Shown in pieces: positions 39,716 through 50,126 of a stretch of DNA of 64,000 bases (position 1 is its first letter; every line of letters starts with the position of its first letter). The notes beneath the pieces were generated by a model. It was not told where the DNA came from and ran no database searches. It saw nothing but the letters and a program-made list of their open reading frames with translations. This DNA is from Temnothorax longispinosus. Lineage: Eukaryota; Arthropoda; Insecta; Hymenoptera; Formicidae. The stretch covers positions 620,001 through 684,000 of the forward strand of contig NC_092361.1 in NCBI RefSeq assembly GCF_030848805.1. The letters are read 5' to 3'. The position numbers and the translations under genes are program-made.

Positions 39716-41119
39716 GAGCACATCCACCTTAAACAGAAAACAAAAAAATATTAACTGGTTTAATATTTATAGCACAAAAGTGTAATTTACATCCCACGCG
39801 CTCTTTTACACTGTTAAATAATGAATAATGAAATTTAAATCAGTACCTTGAGTTAAATATATAGCATTTTCTTATTTTTAACTACCATGTGTGTGTGCGT
39901 GCGTCGAAATTTATTATTTTAACTTATTCTATAACTGTTTCAGTTAAATTAATGACATATATTGAGTAAGAGCAATGGCGATTTATAAGAATGATTAAAA
40001 ATGATTGAAATTGAGTATAATTTGACATTACAAATTTAACAGTGTATACATACGCTTCAAATTTTTACGCGTTAATTACTGGAGAGTTAATCATGCTGTC
40101 GAATCGATCGCGTTGTTGCTCGGATCAATCACGCCGTCGTTTCGTTCGACAACGGTTCCGGTTCGGAACAACGCTGATAACAATTGCGTCGGACTATTTC
40201 ATACATCATCGCGATTATCTTTAAGCCTTAGCGAGCGAGCGACAGATATAACGCGCGTCACAGGGTCATACTCGAACGCGAGACATAACCTGCCGGAGTT
40301 ACCTACCCGTCCAAGGGGCTGCAGCAGATAAGCGGGCGGATAACGTCGCGTTCACGTGGGCCGACGATTAGAATCGGGCTTCCAAAGTAAGCGACGAGGT
40401 TGCCGGCTCGTCCGGGCGATTGTCCGAGTATCAAGCTGACGCTTTAGCTCCCGCTCGCGATTACGCGCCCGATCTCCCGAGTCGACGGCGGCGGCGAAAA
40501 CGTTATAATACCTTGAGATTCGCATGAGATGCAGCCCAGCGGGATTCACTGATTGTGGAGGAACGCGAGACGCGATTGGATTAAGAATCTCGCTTGCGCG
40601 CGCGTTCGGAATCTTCTCACGTATATACGCGCATAACTCCGTAATTCCGCGCGGTGTCTTTCCTCTCGCGTCGCAAAGACGCGGACGTTGCGGGCCACCG
40701 CGCGACACCATCTTCCTTTTTTTAACTGACAGACAATCAAATCAGTTGGCGCTAAGTTCACGGTGCTTTGCGATCGATTCGACGTAATACCGCGATCGCG
40801 ACGTATTTTTTTTTCCGCAACAAAGCCCGCGCGGAAATGAACGTCGAGACGAACGAATTGAACGACGGTCCCCGGGGGAGCGTTAATTAACGTTCGCGAT
40901 CGCGATTAATACCTTTCGCCGTTGTACTCGTGATCGTCCCGCGGTGGAAGTTGCGTCACGCGCTGACTCGAATATCGGATTTCCTAAGACGTGGCTCGTT
41001 TCGCATCGATCGAATCGCCTTTCCGTATTTCCATTTGCGAGCGAGACGTAATCAACGAGAATCACCCAAGTAATACGAAACACAGTTGAATTAAAGACGT
41101 TAGACGCACGCACAATAAA

Positions 41120-41306
41120 GGGCTATGGGCACACAAAATTGCATAGGCTGCAATGCTGCATAAGCATTATAAGACCGTTGGACCAATGAACATACAATAT
41201 CTTATGTAAATCAATATGGCGACATTATGCCGGATGCTCATTGGTTTAGCGGTCTTATGCTGTATGTACGCTTGTGCTAAGCTATGCATTTTGTGTGCGA
41301 TGGCCT
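41120..41306. mobile_element. MITE with TAA target duplication (PIF/Harbinger-like)
   Basis: Terminal inverted repeats of about 70 bp begin AGGGCTATGGGCACACAAAA on the left; the right end, reverse-complemented, begins AGGCCATCGCACACAAAA. TAA flanks both ends (41117-41119 and 41307-41309), matching the 3-bp TWA duplications of PIF/Harbinger and related transposons. No transposase is present. It lies inside the CpG-rich domain and explains the plus-strand open frame that begins within it. Confidence 0.75.
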
Positions 41307-41343
41307 TAATTTTGAATTCGATTGGCGTAGTCACCTTACTCAC

Positions 41344-41470
41344 CTTGCGCTTGCTTCGTGGTGCTTCCCGTCGACTCGAAGTCTCGAAGCAGCCCCGCAG
41401 CCCGCTTCGTATATTCACTCCGTGTTTTTCCGTTCGAAGCAGAGCCCGTGTTAAATCAATTAACGGATAA
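41344..41470 (-). other. Candidate minus-strand 5' exon (3' end defined)
   Basis: On the minus strand GCGCAAG is followed by GTGAGTAAG, a near-consensus donor with its first intron base at 41343. The sequence upstream is GC-rich and promoter-like, as expected of a first exon. The frame ending SKRK is open here but has no ATG, so this is more likely 5' UTR than coding. The 5' end is not determined; the right coordinate given is arbitrary. A 187-bp MITE (41120-41306) lies just inside the presumed intron. Confidence 0.35.
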
Positions 41471-41942
41471 TCGCCGGAGAGTGTTAATTAACCCGTATGA
41501 CAGTGATACCTTTCGTCGTAATCGCCGCCCGCCGCGCCGGCTCGACGGAATTGGTTAGGAACTGCGTCACACGACGTCGGTTGGCGCATCGAATATTTCG
41601 AAGTAGGTTATTTCGATAGTTCGAGTCTCTTCCGAGTCGGGAGTTTCGTCGCGAGTACCATAAAGTCGCGACGATCAAACTATAGAAGCAAGTAAAGCAC
41701 TCAATGTAGCAATTATTTCGCGAGAGTCGCCGCGATAATTCCACAAGTGTGCCGCGTGAAATTGCCGTCGGGTTGTACATATTCTCGTACGTAATGCCAA
41801 CGTGCCGTAGTGAAACTATAGCTAACGAATGGAAGCGAAAGAATGAGAAAGAGTTAACAATATTCGCGGAGATGTTCGAGAGTTTTAACAGCCGACGCGC
41901 GCGCGCGCGCCCTAAAATAAACGCGTAGGCAGTCGTCCGTTA

Positions 41943-41969
41943 TCTCTCTCTCCCTCTCTCTCTCTCTCG
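41943..41969. repeat. CT/GA dinucleotide tract in the promoter
   Basis: TCTCTC runs interrupted once by CCC. In insects such tracts are bound by GAGA-type factors at promoters; that role here is inferred from position. Confidence 0.7.
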
Positions 41970-42028
41970 CCGTGTTGTGTGTGTTTCGTGTGTGCGTAAC
42001 GTAAGATTATGAACGAAAGTAGGTACGC

Positions 42029-42053
42029 ACGGCGCGGCGCGGCGCGGCACGGC
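42029..42053. repeat. GGCGC short tandem repeat in the promoter
   Basis: Successive GGCGC units, the last changed to GGCAC, end just before a TATA-like sequence. Confidence 0.7.
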
Positions 42054-42140
42054 TGTATATACGGTGTAACGGCAGGTTGGCGCGGAGCGGAGTGGGGGGT
42101 GGGATCGCCGCGCCGCTCGGGCGCGCTCGGCTCGCCGCCG

Positions 42141-42167
42141 ATGTCTCACGAAGCGCTCCGAAAGTAA
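42141..42167 (+). other. Upstream ORF in the presumed 5' UTR
   Basis: ATG to TAA, eight codons (MSHEALRK), between the presumed promoter and the signal-peptide start. It could lower translation of the main ORF if the transcript starts upstream of it, which is not shown. Confidence 0.3.
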
Positions 42168-42516
42168 AGCGCGCGGCAGACGGTCTTCGCGCGTCGAGCT
42201 CACCGGTCGCTCTCTCACGGTCACGCTTCTGTCACGTCACTGCTGCGAGTACGGACGATTTCGCGACGAGGAAACGAGGACGGAGTAATATTCGCGTACG
42301 ATCGCGTATCGCGCGTCGTTCCCGCGACGTACTACCGGCTCTCGCGCGGTGGCCCGCGATTTCGAATCGGCGTTTCACGCGGCGGCACATCCCGCGAGAT
42401 TCTCTGAGTTTTTATTGTGTTCCTCCACCCAACCGCGGAAACGGTTGCGAGCGACAACGTGAAGTTCACGACTGGAGAATTTGGTTTTGCGACAAGTGCT
42501 TCTATTTCTTCTGTAT

Positions 42517-42610
42517 ATGTGTGCCGGAGCTGCGAGCGGCCGCATCAGGATGACGACGATCACCGCCTGGGCCTGTGTCATCGCCGTGCTGTGTTCATCG
42601 ATTATTGAAG
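42517..42610 (+). CDS. First coding exon (signal peptide) of an unnamed secreted or membrane protein
   Basis: Two in-frame ATGs (42517 and 42550) follow an in-frame TGA at 42460-42462. The downstream ATG encodes MTTITAWACVIAVLCSSIIE, a typical signal peptide: short polar N-region, hydrophobic core WACVIAVL, small residues near a possible cleavage site. The upstream ATG adds 11 residues (MCAGAASGRIR) and gives a basic n-region; neither start context is decisive. The exon ends ATT GAA G with a donor GTGCGCGT at 42611, a phase-1 junction. Reading on without splicing meets a stop within eight codons. A phase-1 junction just after a signal peptide is common in insect Ig-superfamily and other extracellular proteins, but no downstream domain is seen, so the family is unknown. 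The exon lies in a CpG-rich domain with a promoter-like segment about 0.5 kb upstream. The first intron would run beyond 64 kb. Confidence 0.6.
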
Positions 42611-45600
42611 GTGCGCGTGACAAAAATATATAAGTTACATAACCCCACACGGTGAAATCCCGTTATGACGAGCGCGTCGTAATTTTCGAAGGCGTCGGCC
42701 GTTACCGGCCGGGTATCTAATCGAAATACCTACCGCGATATACGATGAACTCGGATTCCGAGGACGGGATTCGTTGTAATGAGATTTTACCGTGGTTTCA
42801 TGTCCGTCGTCACGGACGTTGCGCGCTTTTCCGGCGCACGTTCGAGGGATTCGTTTCGAATCCGGCGCGCCAAAATAAAACGCGCAACCTCGACGATCGC
42901 GGTAATACGTGCGTATCGCGTAAAATACAGTACCGGAGCGAGTACATCCGTCAATATTCAGGGAGAGGAGAAGGAAGAGACCGGAAGTTCGCGACTTTTA
43001 CCTCTCGGAGAAAACGCGTTTAGGCAAATGACGGGCGGCTCGCTCGTAACTTTTCCTCTCTCGCGTTTTCGCGTCACACGCGGGAAAGGGAAACTCGTGG
43101 GAAAACTTCTGTGTGTGTGCGCGCGTGCTTTGAAGTCGGAAGAGGCGAGAAAAGGCTGCTCGGTGTGCGCGCGGCGCGGGCGGCGGCGATGGCGATGATT
43201 CTCCACGCTATACGTGCGCTCGCGGCGCGGAACGGAACGCGTAACGACGTTCGCCGTCGCACGAAACGAACGTAAACGCCGGCGGGAAATGCCAGCTTCT
43301 CTCTCTCTCGACGTCGCCAGGGATTGTCCGGTGTCCGGCAGCGATGCCGGGATTAGATTTGGCGTTCTCCGGGACTGCGGCGATCTCGCCTCGGGCGCGA
43401 GACAAATTCGCAGCTAATGGCGCGATGGTGAACGCGACACCGGTCAAATATTTCGTGGATAATTAATGAATCGGTTCGCGAGTGCGATACGTCCCGGTGT
43501 ATGACTCGGTCGATTAATAGGGCGATATTGATATTAAATATATAGAAAATTCTCGGCCGGGGGAGACAATTTGTAGCGCGGTGTTGGAGATGACGAGCGA
43601 AATTCGCCGAAAATTGCGCGACGTGATTATAATGAATTTGAAATTCGGCATAGGTGTGAATATAGCTATTATATATACATATGTATATATATATATATAT
43701 GTATATATGTACGAGATTCGGCACGGGTGATTTATTGCGAGATATAAATATAATGCGTGCGGAATTCGATTAAAATGTGCAGGTAGGGTAAATATAATAC
43801 GTGCAAATACCGGAAGGATTTTAATAGCGCAAAAAATATAGTACAATAAATTGGGAGGTGCAGCAGGTATAACTTGCAAAATTTAAAAAGCGATCAACAG
43901 CGCGTGTGATCGTAATGTAAAATTAATGTGAAATTCGAAGGCTGATTAATATTTCGTTGTAAATATGGCGTATTTTTGAAAAATATTTGTGAGCGCGATA
44001 AGCGAGATATCGCTGCTATGCGTGGTATTTGTTCGCTTTCAAAACGAAACGCGTTCCTTGTGACACCATAGTAGGTAGATTAGAGCTAATCGATCATTGA
44101 ACCAGATAACGAAACATAGTAGGGATGGTGATTGTGTGGGTGTATATGCGGTGGCTTAAAAGTTATATATAGCGCAGACGTGTGCATTTCACATGCTGCA
44201 TTCGCGTTCGGTGTAACGCGATGATAATACGCGTCGTAAATAATTAGGACAGTTTTGTATAAAGCAAATTGAAAAGACGCAAATTTTTGGACGTAAGGAA
44301 ATTAAGGTAAATTTTTCATCGTCTCTATGCCGATTCAATATGACATATCGGCGTGACGTCTACTGCAATATTTCCAGCGCGCTGGGGTATAACTCGATTT
44401 TAAAATCCAGCGGAATTATATCGAGAAGTTACTCTATTTTGTTTGTAAATATAATTTTTCTTGGTTGCCGTCCGTAGAATCAATTTTTCCGTGGAAACTT
44501 TGTTACGAAACTCGCTCCGGAAAGGGCGGAAAGGGTCGTTGACTTTTTCATCATCATATCAAATAACTTTAACAACCGATAGGTTATCGCAAGATTATAT
44601 TCCTGAGCATATATTATATTTCTAATCGTAAATAGGAAGTAGTCGGATAGGAAGATTATTATTCTTCGAACTTGGTTAGGTCGGTTACAAGTCGGAGATA
44701 GATATTGCCGCGTAACCCTTTCACCTTCGAGAAATTTGAAATGCTGATTGCTCGCCCTAATATAATAATATGTATTCTATACGTCAAAGGCATATTGAAT
44801 AATTAATGAACATTAAAATATAACTTGGATAATTGTATTATTATTATTAATGCCTTGTTTCTCATTATTGTTACATTTAGAAAAATATATGCCTTTTATA
44901 TAATTCTTAGTTACAAAGACAAAAATTAAACAAAACTAGCATTGAAAGAATTAGAAAAAAAACGATTTATCCGGAATACAGAATTTGATAAGATACGTTT
45001 TATTCGTTTTAATCCACAAGTCTAACAATCTATAGTTATCAAATCTGCGATATGAAAAAATTAGAAGTGATGAAAATGGATGGGTTGATTGATTTGCTTG
45101 CTGTATCCGTAAGATTAATATTGGTACGGAAACATAAATGATTATTTTTTTATTTAATTATGACTCGTGAATCTCCATAAAATACGCGTGCTTTTGATAA
45201 TTCTACATTTTATGGCCTACGATTTCCAAATTTATGATTATTTAAAGTTATTACACATGAAACCGTAACACGCTAAGTAAATTTGATATACATCATTTAT
45301 TTATATCAAATATTTAAAATAATAGTCTGAATTTGGAGCAATTATGATATTATTTGATTTTCTTGCTTATCAATAATAAATTAAATTTTTTCCTAAAAGT
45401 TTTACTGAGCTAAATTTATTTAACTATATTAATTTGTCTCTTATTAATTGATGCGCAATTGATTTTCTCAATCAGGAAAATTGAGCATTAATGAATTTTA
45501 AGTGTAAATGATTATAGAAAATTATATTACTTTCTAACAATATAAAGCTTCAGGAAAGAATAATAATAAAATTTAAAGATTTATTTAAATTTAAGAAATA

Positions 45601-47048
45601 AATTTTGGTAAGATTAGTTTGATTCAACCAATAATTACGTTTTTGATACAAAAATTTGAAAATTTACAAATAATAGCTTTTCAAATTTGTGTGTTAAAGA
45701 GAGGTCAATTTTATACTCGTTAAAGAATTCTATCATTAATTCTTGTCAGACTCATGCTTTTCCTGTATATCGTGATGATGTACGTTATTTTTGCCGCCCT
45801 GGGTTATTTAAATATTTTAATGTTAAATTACTTCCAATTAATTGTCATGAAATTTTAGCGAACGAGGTGACAGTCGATCGTTTGCAGGGAAGCGTTGCTC
45901 GGACGAACAATTAATATCGTGATATAATTGAAGAAAATTTCTTGTTATCCCCGCGAGTAACTTGTCGCAACCTATTAAGGCTGTAGACCGGAACGTTGAT
46001 TATTTTGCAATTATCGTAGTAGTCTTATTTAAGAGCACGCCGGAACTGGTTACATTATTTCTCGCGATACAAGATTAATTCCTAACAGGACAATTGCTTT
46101 CTTGTTATTTCTTATAAAAGTGAAATAATTTTATAAAAATGCAATAAGTTTTGCTCGGTTTGATCATCATTATCTTCTTTTATCGAACATTTTTTATTGT
46201 AAAACTATACATATATGATTTTTCTCTTGAAAAATTAAATCTATTGGTTAACCATATTAGAAATTCGAAGCTTCATATAAATTATAAATTAATCAAGATG
46301 TTTTGTCGATAAATTAGAGTTAACTCCAAGAATTAATAACACTGTTTGGGATTATTTGCTTCTCGATTACCATACAGCTTAGAAGCTTTCTTTTAGACCT
46401 CCCTCTTTACCTACTTATATTATTTCTCGTTCATAGCTATATAAAGCGACAAAACAAGTCCAAAGCAGGTATAAAGCAAATCCAGTACTGGGCGTTTATC
46501 GATTTAAGTTGCGCGACCAACGACCGATATTAACATTATTCTATTTGCTACTGCTCGACATGATCCGCGAAGAACACCGCGGCGCTTTTATACTGGAATG
46601 AAGTTTTTGCATAGATTACGATATTTACCGTTAATGCAAGAATTTTATTGTTCTCAACTCTCAACACATTTTTAAATATTATGAGCTTTTCATATGTATA
46701 TATTATATTGATGTTGCATTAAATTAATCTGCTTTACGATATTTACTTTCGGCGATTTTTAGGGATTAAAAAATAATATTAAAAATAAAAACTCTTGAAA
46801 TAGGAAATTAAAAGGAAAATCTTTTAATATAATTTTCTCTGAACGCGTAACACATATTCGGAACATTATCCCCGACTGTTCGTCCTCGAGAAAATGTGTC
46901 GCGGCAATCGATACACTTGCGACGTATATATTTCGGTGAAAATGATGTGGTGTAAAAATATCACGTGTATATATCAACATCGCGTGTGCGCCATCATAAA
47001 ATAATCTGAAATACGTTTTGGGGAGGGCGTATTTGTGATAAAACTTAC
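42611..47048 (+). other. Start of the presumed first intron
   Basis: The first 0.9 kb is CpG-rich with several Arg-rich overlapping frames and no supported exon. From 43.5 kb it turns AT-rich. No second exon with a phase-1 entry and extracellular-domain residues was found. Confidence 0.4.
43669..43711. repeat. TA microsatellite with TACATATG interruptions
   Basis: An alternating TA tract, broken by TACATATGTATA words, in the presumed first intron. Confidence 0.9.
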
Positions 47049-47095
47049 CTCTCTCGCTTAAATGCCGTTCCAATTGAACTCGTGCTCACCTTGAG
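47049..47095 (-). CDS. Candidate internal exon, 47 nt
   Basis: On the minus strand CGGCCTTTCTTTACAG is a very good acceptor, and 47 nt later GCGAGAGAG is followed by GTAAGTTTT, a very good donor. Only phase 0 is open and it reads LKVSTSSIGTAFKRE plus two bases; both other frames contain stops. Joining to the exon at 31831-31916 keeps the frame through a Ser codon, giving FKRESAVYVKK. It lies inside the presumed first intron of the plus-strand gene, so it would belong to an overlapping antisense gene. Family unknown. Confidence 0.45.
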
Positions 47096-49748
47096 CTGTA
47101 AAGAAAGGCCGATGTAAATCTGACGTAATTGCGAATACTGGGCGTGGGACGTCAACTGTATTTGCAATAAGACGCAAGGTGCATTCCAAGTAAATTCCTT
47201 CGTGCTACTCGCATTTCTGGGATAACGCGCCCGCGCCGGGCGAGACTTATTTCGCGCGGAGACGGATTCGTCATGGCGGCGGGAGGAGATGTAATTTCAT
47301 AAGGTCACTTGTTGCAAATGACGTCATGCACTCACCGACGAATTATTATGATACGGTCATGCATGTCGTAACCTAATTCCGAAGACGGAGTGAGTCAGTC
47401 AATCGATGAATGTCGAGTTGTTAGTAGGTATGCTTTGACTTTGATCTTAAATGCAACGTGCATTCACGTAGGATGCGGACGATAATGTCGTAGTGACCTA
47501 GCGAAAATAAGAACTCAATTAGGAATATTCTTCACTTTATAGAATATTTTTAACGAGTTATTTTTTTAGGGTAATATAAAAATACGATTATTTTACAATA
47601 AATAATAAATTTTAAATTGAGCTAATCACAATGCACATTTCACCTGAAATATGATTATTACTTAAGCTTTGAAAATTAAAATACTACTAAGAATAAAAGA
47701 ATTTTGTCAGAGTCCTAAGTAGATAAATTAAGATATCATTAATTATATTCGTGGTTTACATTTATTGTCATCGATTTTTTTACTTTCTTTAGCCGAAAGA
47801 AATATGTCTTTTAGATCACAGTACTGCGTAATACTCCACATAATAGCCTCTGTAAATATAGCCTGTTCATATCGATTCTGAGTTGAGTAATTATGTGGAT
47901 GATATGAATTAATCATGTGTGGGTGGTGCCTATGCATTTGTCATTTCCGTTCAAAATAGAACTAGTAAATAATATGCTTCGATAAATGATATCAGAAGCA
48001 TTTTTTAAATAGCTGTGTATTATTGAGAACACAAATATGCGTGTAAAAAAACGGATACGATAACATGCAACATCCATTAAACATTGATTGAATATCTACG
48101 TTAAAATATAATAAACAACATTTCTTATTTTAGATATCATAAATCTGTTACTTTGTTTTTCCAAAATTTCCTTGTTTTTTTTTAGCATTTGTTAAGAGTT
48201 TTATCTTTTGCTACGTAAAATAATATAAAACGTTAATGGCTGAAAAAAGCTCACGGTAAAAATTTGTTTTCGTTGTTTTCTGGATACTCTTTGCAAATCA
48301 TTACGTCGAGACGCGTGTTTTGTATTTGCACGCTCGCGAGACTGTCGGCCACCGCTAGTGGCTGCAAAAATATAGCAGAAGGTGAAGAGAGATTTTTGAT
48401 AGTCGGTAAAAAATACTCGTTTGGTCGAGGGAGAATATTTATATAAACAGTATAAGAGTGGGAAGGGATTGCGAGAGAGAAGGCGAGCGGACAAGAAGGA
48501 GCGGAAGAGAGAAGGAAAGAGCGGGAGGGAGAGTGATATAGGAATGATATTGTTCGAAACGCGAAGAGGAAATGGGTGACTGGGGGCTTAAATTCGATAC
48601 CTGATACGCGCGTGGTTGTTGGCAAAACCGTACCTTCGGGTGGATAAATACGGAAAGAACCTGCGGTGATTCGGCTCTACCGAGTGAAAATTTTCTGTCT
48701 CCGTTTGGACACATACGATTGCAGCCGAATGCGGTCGAGCTCCAAGTTTGCTTTGTAAACTGAACCGCCACGAAGTTACAAGGTGGGAGTCGGTTCCAGA
48801 TTTTACGAAAAATACATCATTTCTCCGCTTTGAGGATTTTCCTCCGGATGAAATATCTAGCGAGTCTTTCATGAACTTCAAACGCGATATGCACTCTGTT
48901 AAGTAATCTTATCAGATATTATTCAAGACAGAGAGAGGCGAGGCAGAGTGCGTTATCGCGCACTATACTCTCGTTCGGAACACTTGTTACAACAAAACCA
49001 ACTACATTGCTAGCCATATATTTAGCTTTTGTAATAAGATTAAAATTGTTTCATGCGAAATAGATCAGCTGAGAATAAATTTGAAACTTTACGGCAAGAT
49101 AATTTTTATCACTTGTTTATGTTTCGATCGACTGCGTCTTTCGATGTTATAGCAGATTAAATTCCTGTCGTTTCTACTATTATCACTTTTACATGATGCT
49201 GATTACGTAACCTCAATTTACATGATTCGCGTCTGATGTATGCAAAATAGAAGGACGATGACGTGTCTTACATTGACATTTACCGATGAAATCTACGGTG
49301 TGAAATATGCATCGTGATAAAATAAAAAAATAATATGTAGAATAGATACACAAACATGAAATAGAAAACAAATATAAACCAACTGAGCAAACCAAAAACC
49401 ACATAAAATACGGTTTTAGTTTTATCGTTTAAATGTTTAAACGCGTGACGAGTGTATCACAAAGAAAGAAAAAAGATCGAAGTCGCTGATGTCAGCGATC
49501 GTTAAATAAGCGTAATGTCGTTGCACGCTCAGTTATCTTATATGCACGGTGGCTTAAGTGTAGAAGAATGTAGGTCGCGTTATGAAACAGGTCGGTATGC
49601 TAATTAGCCGAAATACCCTTCATAATCCGAGCATCCGAGAGAAACAGGAATTGTATACAGTTTAAGTGAGTGCATATTTCCTAATATTTAAATATTACTT
49701 GAAATTAACTTCTGAAAAAATATATATTTCTCATTGTAAGTGATTATA
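47096..49748. other. Intron-like DNA
   Basis: A GC-raised block at 48.25-48.97 kb has overlapping open minus frames and a purine-rich GGGAGAGAG stretch near 48460-48540. A strong acceptor-like tract (CTTGTTTTTTTTTAG) ends at about 48184, but its downstream frame stops after 12 codons. Confidence 0.3.
47310..47400. promoter_or_regulatory. CRE and AP-1 type sites
   Basis: TGACGTCA near 47319 is a perfect CREB/ATF palindrome. TGAGTCAG near 47392 is a perfect AP-1 core. Both lie in a GC-raised stretch of the presumed first intron, so an intronic enhancer is possible. Confidence 0.3.
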
Positions 49749-50126
49749 CAGAGTGTTACCTAAGTCAGTAAAAACTTGAGGGGATATTCTTTGGCTTATT
49801 TTAAGAAAAAAAAGTTCTATAAACATGTCCTAAACTGCTTCGTTTTCAAAATACAAGGTGTCAAAGTTGTGAAAAAAATGAAAATTTCGAAAATCTGGAA
49901 AACGTTAAAGATATTTTCTTCAAATTTAGTATGCGTATATGTGATATTAAGAACCATTTTCTACTATCGATAAAATATTTTTAGATCCACCAGGAGCGTG
50001 CATCTTTGACACTCTGTATTTTGAAAACGAAGCAGTTTAGGACACATGTTTATAAAACCTTTTCTTCTTAAAATAAGCCAAGGAATATCCCCTTCAAGTT
50101 TGTGTGCTTACTTAAATAACACCCCG
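49749..50126. mobile_element. TA-flanked MITE with long TIRs (outer element)
   Basis: The left arm runs from 49749 (CAGAGTGTTACCTAAGT) to about 49867 and the right arm from about 50004 to 50126. The two match along roughly 120 bp, including GGCTTATTTTAAGAA and CCTAAACTGCTTCGTTTTC. TA dinucleotides flank both ends (49747-49748 and 50127-50128), the Tc1/mariner-superfamily signature. There is no transposase. A second element appears to sit in its middle. Confidence 0.7.
49855..50016. mobile_element. Inner TA-flanked element nested in the outer MITE
   Basis: CAAGGTGTCAAAG on the left and CTTTGACACTCTG on the right are inverted termini, each flanked by TA (49853-49854 and 50017-50018). They resemble the outer termini, so this may be a related element inserted at the centre of the outer one. 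Confidence 0.45.

Larger units (their letters stand above)
41880..42100 (+). promoter_or_regulatory. Probable core promoter of the signal-peptide gene
   Basis: Within the CpG-rich domain this stretch combines a (CG)n run near 41892-41908, a TAAAATAA-like AT box near 41912, a CT/GA tract at 41943-41969 that resembles clustered GAGA-factor sites, a GGCGC repeat at 42029-42053 and a TATA-like TGTATATAC at about 42053. A start near 42080 would give a 5' UTR of about 450 nt. The transcription start is not determined. Confidence 0.4.
37900..43500. promoter_or_regulatory. CpG-rich promoter domain
   Basis: CpG and GC content are clearly raised over 37.9-38.75 kb and again over 40.1-43.5 kb, against AT-rich flanks; 38.8-40.0 kb is a more AT-rich gap. 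Many frames on both strands are open here only because stop codons are rare in GC-rich DNA. The domain holds the signal-peptide exon on the plus strand and two strong minus-strand splice donors (38127 and 41344), so it may drive transcription both ways. The Arg-rich frames at 38.1-38.6 kb and 42.1-43.3 kb overlap one another and resemble no family I know. Confidence 0.55.

Noticed and set aside
41216..41470. 84-codon plus-strand frame with a hydrophobic start
   Set aside because: Its first 90 nt lie inside the TAA-flanked MITE.
42077..43262. Long Arg/Ser-rich frames around the signal-peptide exon
   Set aside because: GC-driven openness in several frames; none shares the frame of the signal-peptide exon.
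47332..47374. Minus-strand donor GTGAGTGCA with a 36-nt exon-like stretch
   Set aside because: Short, AT-driven and with a weak acceptor; chance is more likely.
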